Positions 63,317 through 64,000 of a stretch of DNA of 64,000 bases are shown here, in pieces. This stretch comes from JAPOXR01 sp965221815 (GTDB lineage: Bacteria; Pseudomonadota; Alphaproteobacteria; Rhodobacterales; Rhodobacteraceae). A model generated the notes under the pieces. It was not told the origin of the DNA and searched no databases. It was given only the letters and a program-made list of their open reading frames with translations. The DNA lies in NCBI GenBank assembly GCA_965221815.1, contig OZ244915.1:3038001-3102000 (forward strand). Reading direction: 5' to 3'. The stretch's first letter is position 1. Every line of letters starts with the position of its first letter. Made by a program: the position numbers and the translations under genes.

Positions 63317-64000
63317 ATGGTCAAAATCGTGATTTCAGAGTTTATGGATATCCATGCAGTCGGCGATCAATGGCGTTCGTTTGAGGTCGTGTATGAACCC
63401 GACCTGGTCGATCGTCCGGACACGCTCACTGCTGCTCTGAAGGATGCTTCGGCGTTGGTCGTCCGTAACCGTACCCAGGTCACGGCATCGCTTCTTGACG
63501 AAGCACCAGGCCTCACCTGTATTGGTCGTCTTGGTGTTGGTCTCGACAACATCAATCAGCAAGCCTGTGCAAAACGCCACATCGAAGTCTATCCGGCAAT
63601 CGGCGCGAACAATCCGAGCGTTGCCGAATATGTCCTGACGGCTTCCATGATTTTGCTGCGAACCGCGTATCGTTCCCACGATGAGATGATCGCGGGAGCC
63701 TGGCCCCGCCAGCAATGTTCGGGACGGGAACTCGCCGGGGCAACACTCGGCCTGGTGGGACTGGGTGGCATCGCTCAGCTGACCGCCAGATTGGCCGCAG
63801 GACTGGGTGTCAAACCTATCGCCTGTGACCCCTATCTGCCGCCACACCATGCGGCATGGGACAAGGTCGAGCAATGTGATTTGATGACTCTGCTGGAACG
63901 AAGCGATATTGTCAGCCTCCATACGCCACTGACCGCAGGGACGCGTCACTTGATCGATGCACGTGCGATTGCAACAATGAAAGATGATGCTGTTCTCATC
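63317..64000 (+). CDS. D-2-hydroxyacid dehydrogenase family protein (partial)
   Basis: The first 228 residues of a 3-phosphoglycerate-dehydrogenase-like enzyme; the gene runs past the window end. MVKIVISEFMDIHAVGDQWR opens it, VVRNRTQVTASLLDEAPGL and IGRLGVGLDNINQQACAKRH are substrate-domain blocks, and LGLVGLGGIAQLTARLAAGL is the NAD site. AGGAG lies nine bases before ATG 63317. The start ISEFMD and VRNRTQ are reminiscent of (S)-sulfolactate dehydrogenases, but ordinary SerA-type or other hydroxyacid dehydrogenases are equally possible. Confidence 0.8.
   Translation, partial: MVKIVISEFMDIHAVGDQWRSFEVVYEPDLVDRPDTLTAALKDASALVVRNRTQVTASLLDEAPGLTCIGRLGVGLDNINQQACAKRHIEVYPAIGANNPSVAEYVLTASMILLRTAYRSHDEMIAGAWPRQQCSGRELAGATLGLVGLGGIAQLTARLAAGLGVKPIACDPYLPPHHAAWDKVEQCDLMTLLERSDIVSLHTPLTAGTRHLIDARAIATMKDDAVLI

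Noticed and set aside
1107..64000. CRISPR arrays, tRNA or rRNA genes
   Set aside because: No regularly spaced repeats and no tRNA/rRNA-like conserved segments were noticed on reading; the four 48-bp repeats are too far apart and vary in orientation.

Overview
The window is a chromosomal segment of a purple, bacteriochlorophyll a-producing alphaproteobacterium. About 35 kb of it (9.6-47.2 kb) is a photosynthesis gene cluster (PGC) with the classical order crtEF-bchCXYZ-pufQBALMC and bchFNBHLM-lhaA-puhABC, plus aerR/ppsR, bchG-orf428-bchP-idi and a puc (LH2) operon. The only cyclase seen is the oxygen-dependent AcsF, and PpsR-type boxes mark the key promoters, which fits an aerobic anoxygenic phototroph or a facultative phototroph. 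The genus cannot be named from this sequence alone.

Left flank (0-9.5 kb): a TctC-type solute-binding protein, a HigBA-like toxin-antitoxin module sitting between two copies of the 3' end of the neighbouring gene, then a complete beta-hydroxyaspartate cycle operon (bhcABCD, minus strand) with its divergent IclR-type regulator bhcR. This cycle turns two glyoxylate molecules into oxaloacetate without CO2 loss. An HNH endonuclease gene and the C-terminal stub of a serine resolvase mark the border with the PGC.

PGC: from bchF (37.3 kb) down to pufC (9.6 kb) every gene is on the minus strand, many with ATGA-type overlaps. In order these are bchF, N, B, H, L, M, lhaA, puhA, B, C, a small conserved ORF, acsF, puhE, hemA, cycA, crtE, crtF, bchC, X, Y, Z, pufQ, B, A, L, M, C. 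On the plus strand follow aerR, ppsR, bchG, orf428, bchP, idi, then pucB, pucA (with a long C-terminal tail), pucC and an unrecognised gene translationally coupled to pucC. Five TGT-N12-ACA boxes lie before bchC (two), bchF, aerR and pucB. The genes crtA, B, C, D, I and bchI, D, O are not in the window and must lie elsewhere if present.

Right flank (47.2-64 kb): an accessory region. It holds a large GC-rich AAA ATPase with a small coupled ORF, a degenerate paralogue of that ATPase, and between the two a TRAP transporter operon (dctPQM). Next come hisI, wreckage of a CobW gene and of a second HigBA module, and a sugar isomerase/oxidoreductase/PfkB-kinase group. It ends with a two-gene ATPase + DUF4276 pair that resembles phage-defence architectures, and a partial phosphoglycerate-dehydrogenase-like gene cut by the window end. 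A 48-bp intergenic repeat occurs four times in the window (1.6, 2.6, 18.8 and 47.5 kb).

No tRNA, rRNA, intact insertion sequence or CRISPR array was seen.
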